From Gracilaria domingensis (Eukaryota > Rhodophyta > Florideophyceae > Gracilariales > Gracilariaceae), in the NCBI GenBank assembly GCA_022539475.1, contig VCMS01000069.1, positions 310,001 through 374,000 of the forward strand: a DNA stretch of 64,000 nt, read 5' to 3'. Both the position numbers and the translations under genes were made by a program. The notes below the pieces were generated by a model, which was given only the letters and a program-made list of their open reading frames with translations, did not search any database and was not told the DNA's origin. Positions 1-9,464 of the stretch are shown piece after piece. Every line of letters starts with the position of its first letter. Position 1 is the first letter of the stretch.

Positions 1-330
1 GCGACAAACAATACGTTTCTTCAGCAAGAAAGAGCCAAGAGGATGTAAAGCAGGGGTGTGTCCAACAAAAAGCTGAGAGAAGACAACCTCAGCTTCTCGT
101 TCAGATATCGCCCTTCTTAACATTTCCGGAAAATCCAAAAACAATGGCTTCACATTGACGCCTGAGCGCACCCTTCGCCGTACTTCTGAGAAGTCAATCG
201 GCACTTCGAGTTGTGACTGAAGCTTTCTTAGTTGGCTGCCAACTGTTGTCTCTACAAAACCTGGGATAAGAGAATGAAGCATGCTCTCAACTTGGATGCT
301 ACCCAATCCGTTCCGCCCAATTAATGTCCG
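1..330 (-). mobile_element. Non-LTR (LINE) retrotransposon C-terminal fragment, inverted part
   Basis: The minus strand is open from about 330 to the window edge with no ATG. It reads through the segment upstream of the C-terminal zinc knuckle of a LINE reverse transcriptase, including REAEVVFSQLFVGHTPALHP and KKRIVC. This aligns almost residue for residue with the + strand copy at 35883-36287 (REAEVTLAQLFVGHSPVLHP, GKRLVC). It abuts head-to-head the + strand 3' part of the same kind of element starting near 335. The fragment is truncated and continues left of the window. Family assignment rests on the CxC...H...C knuckle pattern typical of LINE C-termini. Confidence 0.7.
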
Positions 331-334
331 TCCG

Positions 335-570
335 TGTGTTGGTTTCAATACTTTGTTTACCGATGTAAACCACAGAAAGTGAACATGTATCGACGATTCC
401 TCTTGGCTGGACAGCCACATCAAGCAAAATCATTAGTGCAGTACCTGATAAGACATAATTCACAGAACGTCTTGGCCTTTTTAAAGAGAGAGAGAGAGCC
501 TCCTCTGAGGCTCTATTGTAGTTTAGGAATAAGAACCTACTGTCCGCAATAGAGAAGAAGAGTAACCTAC
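335..570 (+). mobile_element. LINE 3' end fragment, + orientation
   Basis: The open frame carries a decayed C-terminal knuckle (FQYFVYRC, NMYRRF) followed by LIRHNSQNVLAFLKRERE. This matches IIRKWPARVLAFLARERF of the 36 kb copy and LIREHPHQFLAF of the 34 kb copy. The knuckle His is Gln here. The 3' untranslated end contains TACTGTCCGCA (538-548) and then an AGAAGAAGAG tail, as in the other copies. It is 5'-truncated at the junction with the inverted fragment at about 330. Confidence 0.65.
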
Positions 571-574
571 AGGA

Positions 575-1560
575 AGTACTTTGATGCGGACAGTAGTGCT
601 CAGTTACAGTACTAGAGTAAAACTATCTACAGATAGTTTTCTCTCGCTAAAAAGGCTTAGAACTGATGAAGATGTTCTCTAATCAAAGTTTGGACAGGCC
701 CGTATTTCTGACTGACTGACTAGGGCTTAGAATACGGTAGTCATGACTGACTGACTACAGCAATATCGATATAGTCTAGTCAGATTAGTCATAAGCTCTT
801 AGAATCCAGTTTTTGATCGTCTGAGGGCGGCAAATGCGCCGTGAGCTGATCTTCTCGAACACTAAAGGCTCAGAGCATAGCATCACTAGAGAGATCATGA
901 TGTCAATAATGAATATTCAGGCGACAGTTACGAAGTCGACGGCGGTTATGCTCTTCATTAGAGTAAAGTACTGTTTGTTGTTCTTATTCAACACTTTTCT
1001 CGAGAACCTATCAGTATCCCTAATTGGCATATTTTAGAGAATGCTAAAACGAAAATGCTATAACACATCTAAAAGCAGCTGCGTCTCGTCTTCTAATTGT
1101 TTAAGAATGTTGTTTGATAAATGCTGATTGAAATAATAGTCTTCTAACAAAGTTTGGGTCCATTTTCGTCCGGTTTTATTACCTCAATTCTTAGTGACTA
1201 CTTTATGACTATTCTGACTGACTTGGAGCGAAATTTAATGACTTTTGACTGTCTACTTCGCAAAAGTAGTCAGTCAGAAATACGGGCCTGAGTTTGGAAG
1301 TCTAGATCGCGTTGTTTAGCTAAAGCAGAGATCGTGTAAAAACATATCGTGTGTCTCCGAGAGGCGTTTGACAAAGGACACGGAAGAACGAAATGTTCTG
1401 CGCTTTTCTGAACATTCAAACCGCATTCGAATCTCAACATTTTCTTTTGCATACAAGAGGCAACGGGATTTAAGAAAAGGAACGTTGCCGGCATAAAATG
1501 GGCAAGTAAGACTTCTGCCTCGCGAGCTCTGGCAGAGTTTTCAATAAACTCTGGTACCGT
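575..1560 (-). mobile_element. LINE 3' end copy split by a hAT MITE
   Basis: Two minus-strand pieces, 1291 to about 1560 and 575-694, form one LINE 3' end once the 596-bp insert at 695-1290 is set aside. The protein piece shows AREAEVLLAHF, FECGLNVQKSAEHFVLPCPL, SNASRRHT and ALAKQRDLDFQT; the second piece continues with REHLHQF and an in-frame stop. The 3' end has TACTGTCCGCA (rc of 585-595). The closest relative in the window is the copy at 33930-34470. It lies tail-to-tail with the copy at 335-570. Homology left of about 1560 could not be followed, although the frame stays open to 1656. Confidence 0.7.
695..1290. mobile_element. Non-autonomous hAT-type MITE with 8-bp TSD
   Basis: The element is 596 bp with terminal inverted repeats of about 23 bp beginning CAGGCCCGTATTTCTGACTG on both ends. 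It is flanked by a perfect 8-bp duplication AGTTTGGA (687-694 and 1291-1298). The insertion point is inside a LINE whose undisturbed version (34320-34350) has one copy of the target. Eight-bp duplications and CAG...CTG ends are the signature of the hAT superfamily. Subterminal regions are packed with GACT/AGTC repeats on both sides, the usual arrangement for transposase-binding sites. It has no coding capacity. Confidence 0.85.
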
Positions 1561-1699
1561 AGGAGGATACATTTTGCCTTCGACAAGACTTTCAGTGTTG
1601 CTACAGGATGTACAAACTACTACGGGCAGATAGAAGGGCTGGCCTTCCTCTGACACACTTGGTCTCCTAAAAAGGCTTCAAGAGATCTTGACGATCAAT

Positions 1700-2335
1700 C
1701 ACAGAATCACCTGCATGAGCTCGGTAATTTGGCTTTACCGCAACAACTCCGACAATTTCGCTCTATCAATGGTATGGCTTTTGAGATCGAGTGCTAATGA
1801 CCACTCAGTGGAGGTTGTTAACTTCAGCTGAACAATACTGTAGTGTCCAGAAAGAGAGAAAATGCTTTGCGATGACTTGCTACGTAGATCTGTTACGGAG
1901 TACTTCAAATAAGACTACGCCTAGAACTTTATGGACCGCACAAACAAAAACAAACTATTGGTACAAAACAATAAGAATAAGATAGACCAATCACCACGTT
2001 TCAAGAAGACTCCAACTGGCAAGTTCCACCCAACCTGTTATACACCCAACTTAGTCATGACCATGGTGGTATACAACAATTAAGATAAACCAGTTTCGAC
2101 ATAGTTAGTGAGTAGTAGATTTCGAAAGAAGCCGTACGAGAGACTGAAAAGAGAGAATATGAGGAAGAACCGCACAAACAGTTTGCCACCAGCTGTCTCC
2201 GTAATGAACCTTTCGCATCGCCAAAACAGCAGGTCATTTCAAACAGCGACAAAAGCATGCCAAAATCGGCATAAGAGACACCCATTAAATCCCGGAGAAC
2301 AAAAAGATTAAGAACAAGACACCCGTCATAACCTG
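1700..2335. other. Intergenic, nothing recognised
   Basis: Short open frames on both strands show no recognisable motif. This is probably eroded repeat sequence plus the 3' flank of the minus-strand transporter that ends at 2336. Confidence 0.4.
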
Positions 2336-3538
2336 TCAGCTATCCTTCTTTCCGGTGCTGGAAATGACGGCACCAGATACGATCATACCAGCACCAGCCA
2401 TTCCAAGCGATGTAAGCCGTTCACCCAACATGAGTGTCGCAACAACACTAGCCCACAAAGGCTGTGCCGCAAACAAAACCGCTGCCTCAGATGCCGGGAC
2501 TGCCTGCTGACCTTTCGTCTGCAACCAAGACACACCAGCACTAACAAGTACGCCAGCCCAAAGCACGAGAAGCACATTCAAAAAGATAGCCATAGGCGTC
2601 CATGCAAGCGACGCCGACGACGCCGTAGCCGCCATAGATGCGACTTTGGCTGAATCGGCATTCCTCATGATCGTATTTCCACCAAGCCATACTAGTGAAA
2701 GCAAAGCTTGAGTGCAAACTTTCATGGCGACCAGCACGCCGCTCTTCTTCGTTCTCCTCGCATGGTGGGAGCATCTTATCATGAAAACGGTGAGAATTAC
2801 AGCCGAGAACATCTCCATACAATCGCCAAGTGGCCGCAGTGCGGCCGCAGCACCTGCAGCCGCGGGGGCAGCGGTAAGCGTAAGAAGGGCGACGCCACCA
2901 AGGGCACAGGCGGCTCCTGCGGTCACGCGTGGCGTCAGAGTTTCAATACCCAACCCTGCGGCTGCCAATGGCACAAGGACGGTGGACATCTGTTGCAAAA
3001 AGGCAGCACGAGAAGCATCGGTATACCGCAATCCAAGTAACTGCATGATGTTGGCAAAAAACATGAGAACGCCCAATTCACAACCAGCTCGAAGAAGACG
3101 CATGGTCGGACGCGGTGATGATCGAATGTTGGGAATCTCTCTCAAAAGAACTGGAAGAAAGAATAAGGACGCGACGACAAGCCGCGCAGCATTGAAATGA
3201 GCGGGTGAAAGAGCGACTGGAAGAATGTAAAGAAGCTTTGCGCACGCGAGGAATGTGGCCATCATGAGAGGGACGAGGCAGAGAAGGAGTCGGGCAGATA
3301 CATTTGTTTTTAGCGGCCCAATCGAGAGGGGAACGGAGGATGAATGATACGGAAGCGGGCGCGCTCTAGACGCATGGCCTTGCGCGGCGGCAGAGAGCTT
3401 CGGAACTAAGGTTCGGTTGACGGCGGACGGACGCCGTACTATGAGCGGTCGGTGTCGATTGAGCGATGCCGGTCCGACTCGGTGAAGTGAATGGTGTACC
3501 AAAGAGGCGCGCACGAACGCAAACGAAGCAGCGACCAT
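2336..3538 (-). CDS. DMT-superfamily (EamA) transporter, probably plastid-targeted
   Basis: The 400-residue protein is read from ATG at 3538. The frame is open to a TTG at 3673, but no ATG exists further up. After a basic, Ser/Arg-rich N-terminus of about 70 residues that looks like a transit peptide come about ten hydrophobic segments in two EamA-like halves. The first has RLVVASLFFLPVLLRE and LGLRYTDASRAAFLQQMSTV; the second ends PASEAAVLFAAQPLWASVVA and LGERLTSLGMAGAGMIVSGA. These are hallmark EamA motifs. The family moves small metabolites across membranes; the substrate cannot be told. A TATA-like TTTATAG lies near 3705-3711 on the minus strand. The gene is divergent from the small membrane protein at 4198. 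Confidence 0.85.
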   Translation of the reverse strand: MVAASFAFVRASLVHHSLHRVGPASLNRHRPLIVRRPSAVNRTLVPKLSAAAQGHASRARPLPYHSSSVPLSIGPLKTNVSARLLLCLVPLMMATFLACAKLLYILPVALSPAHFNAARLVVASLFFLPVLLREIPNIRSSPRPTMRLLRAGCELGVLMFFANIMQLLGLRYTDASRAAFLQQMSTVLVPLAAAGLGIETLTPRVTAGAACALGGVALLTLTAAPAAAGAAAALRPLGDCMEMFSAVILTVFMIRCSHHARRTKKSGVLVAMKVCTQALLSLVWLGGNTIMRNADSAKVASMAATASSASLAWTPMAIFLNVLLVLWAGVLVSAGVSWLQTKGQQAVPASEAAVLFAAQPLWASVVATLMLGERLTSLGMAGAGMIVSGAVISSTGKKDS

Positions 3539-4197
3539 CTCGCAACAAATGGCGAGAAACGAAATGCAAAGACGAAGCAAGTACGTGTAGTTCGGGAGTC
3601 GTACTCTACGAGTTTGTGGATATTGAACTACAGCACCCGTAGAAGAGGGAGAGAGAGACGGGGAACTGGACAAAGTTCTTGCAGTGCCCGCCGCGACTGG
3701 ACACTATAAATGGAACGACGTGGGGAAAGAAGCTCGTGGCGACAAAACTCGAAGGAAGCACTGCGAGGCGGCGATCGACGGAGGCGCATTGCACTCAAAG
3801 CGGCGACGCATTCACCGCGGCGGATATGAATGGCGTGTTGCACACCGCTGATTACGCCATCAGACGCCACGCGCAACCCACTGTATCGAGTGATAAGATC
3901 TCCGCTCCGCGCTGTGGACCAATCGCACGCGAACAAGTCGGGCGTTTGTGGCTGCGCGCCGCCCGTTTCGATGCGCACCCGAATGGGATTTGCGCCTGTT
4001 TCAGTATGCCAAATCGCTTTGTCCGATTTTGTGCTCTCCGAAACTGCTGGCCGCGTGGACAGCGTGCGGCGGCGGACCTAACGCGCTGTAAGCTTTTATT
4101 TGTAGCTGTCTGTGATGATGATTGACGCAACTGTCCTCATCAGCATCGTCGCTTCCGTTGAAGAGGGTGCCGTCTTCTGCCCACTGCGCAGTCCCAA
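3539..4197. promoter_or_regulatory. Divergent intergenic region
   Basis: The 660-bp gap between two divergently transcribed genes should hold both promoters. The only recognisable element is a TATA-like motif around 3705 facing the transporter gene. The open frames in it overlap one another on both strands and look like shadows. Confidence 0.4.
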
Positions 4198-4617
4198 ATG
4201 CAGGAGGCAGCCACAGCTACACCGGTAAGAACGAGCGAGCGTAACGTACCTGGTCGCACTGGCATTCGTCAGAGATCTCTTTCAAATGGAGGTGAAACTC
4301 CTGAACGGCGGAAACCAACGCTTGAAGAAGCCCCGTCGTCCAACATGAGCACTTTTCGAGGCACGCTTTTGATCGTCAGTGTACTGGGCGTGTTGAGTTT
4401 CTCAATTCTGGCAATTCTGTTCAGCACACGGTACGCCTTCTTTGGGTTTCATGGTAATATGGAAGAGGCCACTTCTTCCTGTTGGCAGACTGCCACTTTA
4501 TTTGCCGTTATCGCCGCTTTCGCAGTGTTTCCTTCGCTGAAGAATGCGTTCACAGCGTGGCGAAAAGCAACCGTTCTTCGACGAAAACAGGTTTTACCGA
4601 CATCATATAGAAGATGA
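4198..4617 (+). CDS. Small membrane protein, unknown function
   Basis: The 139-residue frame starts at ATG. It has a hydrophilic, Arg/Thr-rich N-terminal half of about 50 residues, then two predicted membrane segments (GTLLIVSVLGVLSFSILAIL and TATLFAVIAAFAVFP), and a basic tail (WRKATVLRRKQVLPTSYRR). No family is recognised. The hydrophobic organisation and an ATG directly downstream of a divergent promoter favour a real gene, but there is no homology support. Confidence 0.45.
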   Translation: MQEAATATPVRTSERNVPGRTGIRQRSLSNGGETPERRKPTLEEAPSSNMSTFRGTLLIVSVLGVLSFSILAILFSTRYAFFGFHGNMEEATSSCWQTATLFAVIAAFAVFPSLKNAFTAWRKATVLRRKQVLPTSYRR

Positions 4618-5233
4618 ACGCTGCAATCGCCTCCTAATTTAGATTGCCGCCGGTCGACGCAGTGCAAAACCATGGTAACACTTACCAGCCCTGAACGGCT
4701 TTACCTCTACGAAGGTCACTGAGAAAGAAAGGACATCCCACAGAATCAAAATGACCAAGCCGAAGACGAATAACTCACGTAATCAAGCTTGTTCACTTTC
4801 TGAATTGCCTCTCGGCGTAATCCAATGACACAGTCTCAAAACACATGCCGCCTATGATTATGTGTTGCAAGTGTTACCACAGCTTTCTCAATCGCACACC
4901 TGACAACCAAAACTCGCTTATCTTGTCTAAATCACTATACTGAAGAATCTACCCATAACCGCTAAAGTTCTTAGAGATATTTTTTCTTTCTTGAACACTC
5001 GCTCGCATTATCTAGCACATCGCAACCCTTTTTCTCAAAGGCTAATTTCGAGTAGATTCGTGGCGTAGTGCGACTGTAAATTGTTCATGATGATACATAC
5101 TGGAGCCCTCTTAACATCAGGTCTTTCTGCATCGCGTAAACATGGATCTGTGTGTTGGATCACCTTAAAGTCTCCTGGGAAGGCAGCAAACAATTTCGGG
5201 CAAAAAGCCCAGTAACACGATCTTCAAGTTTAC
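4618..5233. other. Convergent intergenic region
   Basis: This 616-bp stretch separates the 3' ends of the small membrane protein gene (+) and eS6 (-). It contains no open frame of interest and no repeat noticed; it is presumably the two 3' UTRs. Confidence 0.5.
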
Positions 5234-6177
5234 TTAGTGCTCAGCCTTAGTTGAGCGTCTCTTGGAAAGCGAGGTCTTGCGACTCTCACGAGCTTCCGCA
5301 TTTCGCTGCGCCAAGAGCTTTTCATATTCAGCCGCAGCCGCTTTAGAAGCCTTAATTGACGCAACCTTGAGCGCGTACCTCCGACGCTTGCGATGAATGG
5401 TAAGCGGTGTAACCAGTCTCTGAATCTTTGGAGCCTTCGACTTGGGCTTCGCACCATCCTTCGCTCCCTCCTTGACAGGAATTTCACGACGGATGACGTA
5501 CTTGCGAACGTCATCACTCTTGGTAAGATTAAACAGCTTGCGAATCTTTGACGCACGCTTCGGACCAAGACGACGCGGGAGGTTTCGGTCTGAAAGGCCA
5601 GCGATCGGAGCCTCTCCGTTCTTGACGACCAGAAGGTTGAGTACTGCGATCTGATGAGAGATGACACAACCACGAACACTCTTACGCTTACGCTCACCTT
5701 TTCGCATTCCATAGCCGCGACATCCAGAGACACCCTTATCCATAAGAAGGCGAACACGATTCGGGGTGAGAACACCCTGCTTCATTGCGAAACCTTGCTT
5801 GTCCTGACCACCCATGATCCTGAAGATGTAGCCCTTGTAGTCATCACCAAGATCCTCGCCCTTAATCTCCTGAGCAAGACGCATGTCGTACAGATGTTGC
5901 AGTTTTTTCTCATCATCGATGTCGATCTGCTTCTGAGCACCAGTCTGCGGGTCTGCAAGATTGAGCTATTCCACGCGAATCAATTAGAGGCGATGTAGGA
6001 AGCAATTCGATGGTCAGAGCGATTGGAGAGAATAAAGAGCGATGGCGCAAGCTAGTCGCGGGCGCGTTCCGCATCGGATCGAAGTTGACGCGCGAACTTG
6101 ACGCAGCCAGTGGGGTCTGCGATCGCATCACCCAAGTGAATCTCGGAGAGACGCTATAAGAGCGAACTTACCTTCAT
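5234..6177 (-). CDS. RPS6: 40S ribosomal protein eS6 (RPS6), two exons
   Basis: Structural protein of the small cytosolic ribosomal subunit. Exon 1 is only ATGAAG (6177-6172), followed by GTAAGT; exon 2 runs 5965-5234 after an AG. Together they give 245 residues starting MKLNLADPQTGAQKQID, the expected eS6 N-terminus. Exon 2 carries GGNDKQGF-like GGQDKQGFAMKQGV, RKGERKRKSVRGC, RRLGPKRASKIRKLFNL and KAPKIQRLVTP. The intron is 206 bp (5966-6171). Reading from the internal ATG at 5884 would lose 29 residues. The Ser-rich C-terminal tail phosphorylated by S6 kinase in animals is short and basic here (RKTSLSKRRSTKAEH). Confidence 0.95.
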
Positions 6178-6584
6178 CTTGCCAGTTCCGTCACAGCGTC
6201 AAGGCTGCCTTTCTCCAATGCGAAAACGGATAGAGCTTCTTCCGTCGACTGATGAAACTCTAGTCGACGTTACTGCATTTCCGGCCAAGCTGTACAAGCA
6301 ATCCGCAACCCGCCGTCGCCGTCGACGTCCCTGTGCTGGGGAAAATGGAAAATAGAAAATAAAAAAAGGTTTCCGAATTTTGATTGGACACTTTTCACTG
6401 AAAAGTTTTCAGGTGCGTGATCCCAGATCCCAAAGCCGAGAGCAGATGAGCTGCAACTTGCCACCATCTCGGACTTCGAGCCGAAGGCTTTCACAGGCTT
6501 CCTGTCTGTCGCAGGAACTTGCCGCACTTGCATTTTGCTGTTCATGACCCTATGACGAATTATCCGATATATAAGAGCCAAAGA
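6178..6584. promoter_or_regulatory. Divergent promoter of RPS6 and DUF177 gene
   Basis: This 400-bp gap lies between divergent start codons. A TATA-like GATATATAAG lies at about 6567-6576, on the + side. It is so close to the candidate ATG at 6585 that it may be fortuitous or may mark a downstream start. Confidence 0.35.
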
Positions 6585-7310
6585 ATGTACGCTTTCGTAA
6601 CGCCTCTGACTGTCACACGCCATGCAAGGCACTCAGAGCTTAGCTGCAAACGTCTAAATTATCGAACCTTTCGTCCATCCCCGTCAACAAGAACATCGTG
6701 CATTACGAATGAAGCCACAACTTCTCAACAGCCAGACAAACCAAAAAATCAACAGGTATCTCTTTCATATAAAACGTTAAGAGCGCGAACAAACAGAGGA
6801 AGAACCTCTAGAAGCAAACACTCCACATCTTTGCAAGCCGTACAAATGCCCGCTGAAGACCGTGCGGAGAATGAAGACGTGACGGTTTGGTTGGTGGCAT
6901 CGAAAGAAAAAGGCGGTATTTTACTTCGTGGAAGGGCAAAGGGCTATTTGAAACGCTCGTGTGACCGGTGCGGATGCGCTTACGATGACTTGAGTGATGG
7001 CAATTTTGATGTATTGCTTAAGGCAGAACTTGGAGATGTTGATGAAAGTTTGTATGATGATGTGCAAAACGTCGATTCGGATGAAATTGAAGTAAGTGGA
7101 CATGTCAGGGATGCTTTGTATCTCGGTATGGAAACGCGGGCACTATGTAAGAAGGACTGCGCTGGCATCAATTTTAATCAGAGGAATGGAGAAGATCCTG
7201 GAAATGAAGATATGGACACTGAGATAGATGGGAGAGGTACCATTGCGCACCGTGCAGCTGGGAATGTTTTGCTGCAGATGAAGGAACGATTACAACAGGA
7301 AGGCTTGTGA
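6585..7310 (+). CDS. YceD/DUF177 family protein, plastid-targeted
   Basis: DUF177 proteins (bacterial YceD, plant homologues) act in accumulation of large-subunit rRNA, in plants in the plastid. The C-terminal 150 residues show the family's two Cys pairs: RSCDRCGCAYDD and LCKKDCAGINFN, the latter preceded by DALYLGMETRA, where the family has DALxLALP. The first about 85 residues are rich in Ser, Thr and Arg and fit a transit peptide. The frame is open to a TTG at 6519; ATGs occur at 6552, 6585 and 6846. I chose 6585 (241 residues) because it gives a transit-like N-terminus; 6552 is equally possible. Confidence 0.8.
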   Translation: MYAFVTPLTVTRHARHSELSCKRLNYRTFRPSPSTRTSCITNEATTSQQPDKPKNQQVSLSYKTLRARTNRGRTSRSKHSTSLQAVQMPAEDRAENEDVTVWLVASKEKGGILLRGRAKGYLKRSCDRCGCAYDDLSDGNFDVLLKAELGDVDESLYDDVQNVDSDEIEVSGHVRDALYLGMETRALCKKDCAGINFNQRNGEDPGNEDMDTEIDGRGTIAHRAAGNVLLQMKERLQQEGL

Positions 7311-8071
7311 ATGTTAATTGCTCTTCCAAAATCCGTTTGCCGCAAATGGTTACACCTCTCTTCAGTACAAGAACAGCGAGGATATCCAAAAATATAGAAT
7401 GCACAGACCAATATCGTTTTGAATATGAACAACTTGTTGGAGTGCAGCACTACACGTTGCCCGCCATTGACCGAGGTGTATTTCTTCTCAACCACGAGAT
7501 ATCATGAATACTACGGATGGATGACATTGTGCAGGTCTCTAGGGTCTACCAAGCGAGACAGCGAGGCAGGAGTGGGTCTGCTGATCCTCCTCAGTACCGC
7601 GCGCATTCTACAGGTCCAGGCCAAGTTTTAGCTTGCGGTTTCGTTGATGGAAATCATACAGGTCCACTCTTGATTTCCCGTGTATACATGTACGCCAATC
7701 TCAATTCGAGCATAAAAGGGTTATCGCTAGAGATATGAGAGATACCATCTAGAGCCACATCTGCGCAACTTCATCCACGGTACATTCCGCTCACTGTGTT
7801 AGGAGATGCATGTTTGCCCAGAAAACGACGCTAAAAGGTTTTACTCATTATTACGCTCTGGCCACCACAGTCAATTGTTGTGTTCCTGTGAACAAGATTT
7901 GGTACGCCATTAACTTCTACACATAATGCAACGTAAAACATCGGACTGCATAAAAGAGACTGCAAGAAACCTCCCGGCCTGTCGAAGGCAAACGAGGCTC
8001 TGAAAATATCACATCGGTTTCTGCGTGGGTTCTTCTTATGCATGTGTGTACCAAAGAGCAAAAAATACGTC
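7311..8071. other. Convergent intergenic region
   Basis: This 760-bp stretch lies between the 3' ends of the DUF177 gene (+) and the ion-channel gene (-). Short open frames have no recognisable content; no repeats or hairpins noticed. Confidence 0.5.
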
Positions 8072-8956
8072 TTAGCCAACCTCGACAGTGAATTCCTGAC
8101 CAGTCGACTCCTGCATGGCCTTGACAAAGCTGGACGCCAGCAACGCAGAAGGTACAGCGAAAATAGCGACAGCGACAACAGCAATACCACTAGCAATAAC
8201 TTGTCCCCATGGGGAGAAATCGGCCAGTGGAAACTCTCCCGTCAACATGAGCAACACCGGAAACAGAGATTGCGGAATAGACTGGAAGTGTCTTCCAAGT
8301 GCGGGATTGTCCATTTCAACGAGGTACAACCCAGTGGCGCTCACGATCCAAATGAGCAATGCATAGAAAGAAGAGGCAATTAGAAGAGTGGCATTCTCCG
8401 CCAGCACCTTGCCGAGAAGCGAGAATGCGCGCAGATACTTGTCAGCCTTGAGCAAACGAATGAGACGGAAAACTCGAAACGCGGTGGTGAAATCAGGAGA
8501 TTCTCCGCCGGCAATCATGAATCCCCAGTACGGCGCGATAGAGAGAAAATCTACGATCGGAAAGAAGCTGAATGCATAGCTTAAACGACCCATGAGAGGG
8601 CCCTTCGCGCTGATCGCAGGGCTTTCAACACACGCCCAGATACGGAGAATGTATTCAAAGGTGAAGATGTAGACGGAAACAGCCTCAGCAATTTCGAAGA
8701 ACCTTTCGTATTTATCACCCATTCGCAGGCATTTTGAGCCGAAGCAGTTATCGTCAACGACGAGCGTACTGACAGCGAGAAACACGACGTTGAAGAAGAT
8801 AAGAAGCAGAATAATGTACTCTAACGGAGAATCGATAGTTCCTTCGACGTTCTCGAACGCAACTGCGCGCCATGATTTGGACATGGAGGTGTTTTCAACG
8901 GGAGCGTCGTCTTCATCGTAGTCGGTCGATGGGAGCAGAGGTGTGTCTTCGGCCAT
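8072..8956 (-). CDS. Six-TM voltage-gated-type cation channel with atypical pore
   Basis: The 294-residue protein starts at ATG and is a single-repeat ion-transport domain. S1 is IDSPLEYIILLLIFFNVVFLA, S2/S3 follow around VSVYIFTFEYILRIWA and SYAFSFFPIVDFLSI, and the S4 sensor FRVFRLIRLLKADKYLRAF has Arg/Lys at every third position. S5, a pore loop and S6 (VIASGIAVVAVAIFAVPSALLASSF) complete it. Where K+ channels have TVGYG, the pore reads LMLTGEFPLADFSPWG, so it is not a classical K+ filter; the Glu recalls Na+/Ca2+ filters. The N- and C-termini are short, with no regulatory domain. Ion selectivity and membrane are unknown. Confidence 0.88.
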   Translation of the reverse strand: MAEDTPLLPSTDYDEDDAPVENTSMSKSWRAVAFENVEGTIDSPLEYIILLLIFFNVVFLAVSTLVVDDNCFGSKCLRMGDKYERFFEIAEAVSVYIFTFEYILRIWACVESPAISAKGPLMGRLSYAFSFFPIVDFLSIAPYWGFMIAGGESPDFTTAFRVFRLIRLLKADKYLRAFSLLGKVLAENATLLIASSFYALLIWIVSATGLYLVEMDNPALGRHFQSIPQSLFPVLLMLTGEFPLADFSPWGQVIASGIAVVAVAIFAVPSALLASSFVKAMQESTGQEFTVEVG

Positions 8957-9464
8957 GATTGGGGTGATGCTGTTACACTCGGCGGAAATACGTCACCGAG
9001 ACAACTTAGCAGACGGGTAAGATGGTGTATTTAGGCGTTCATGCGGGCTTGTACAAAACGCTTAGCGGTTGAGGGCATTTGGGAGAGTAACGGAAGTCGC
9101 TGAGACGAGCAAATCGGTATTGCAGTCACATGATTGGAAATGGTGAGGGCCAAGAACGGTCCCGTGGGGACTCCCCACTGGGGAGGAGATTGTGGCATAC
9201 TGCTGTAGACTTACATTCCCAAACCGCTTGCAGTGGTCGCTGATTGGTCCACGTAAAGCACATCGACAAGGAGTGACTATGCAGCTGGCCCGACTGGGCG
9301 TCCTCGGGTCCGAACACTAGGATGAGCAACACATTATGGAGCTGCAGCAGAACTCGCGACGAGTTGCCTCGATGGGCGGGTAGACTGTCGCGCAAGAGTG
9401 TCGAGCTGTGGCGGGATCCAAGATAACCTTCTTGTTCCTAAGTGGGCAGTTTACGTTGACGTCT
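8957..9464. promoter_or_regulatory. Intergenic upstream of the channel gene
   Basis: This 508-bp stretch lies between the channel start (8956, minus) and the bL21m stop (9465, minus). It should hold the channel promoter. No motif stands out. Confidence 0.4.
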
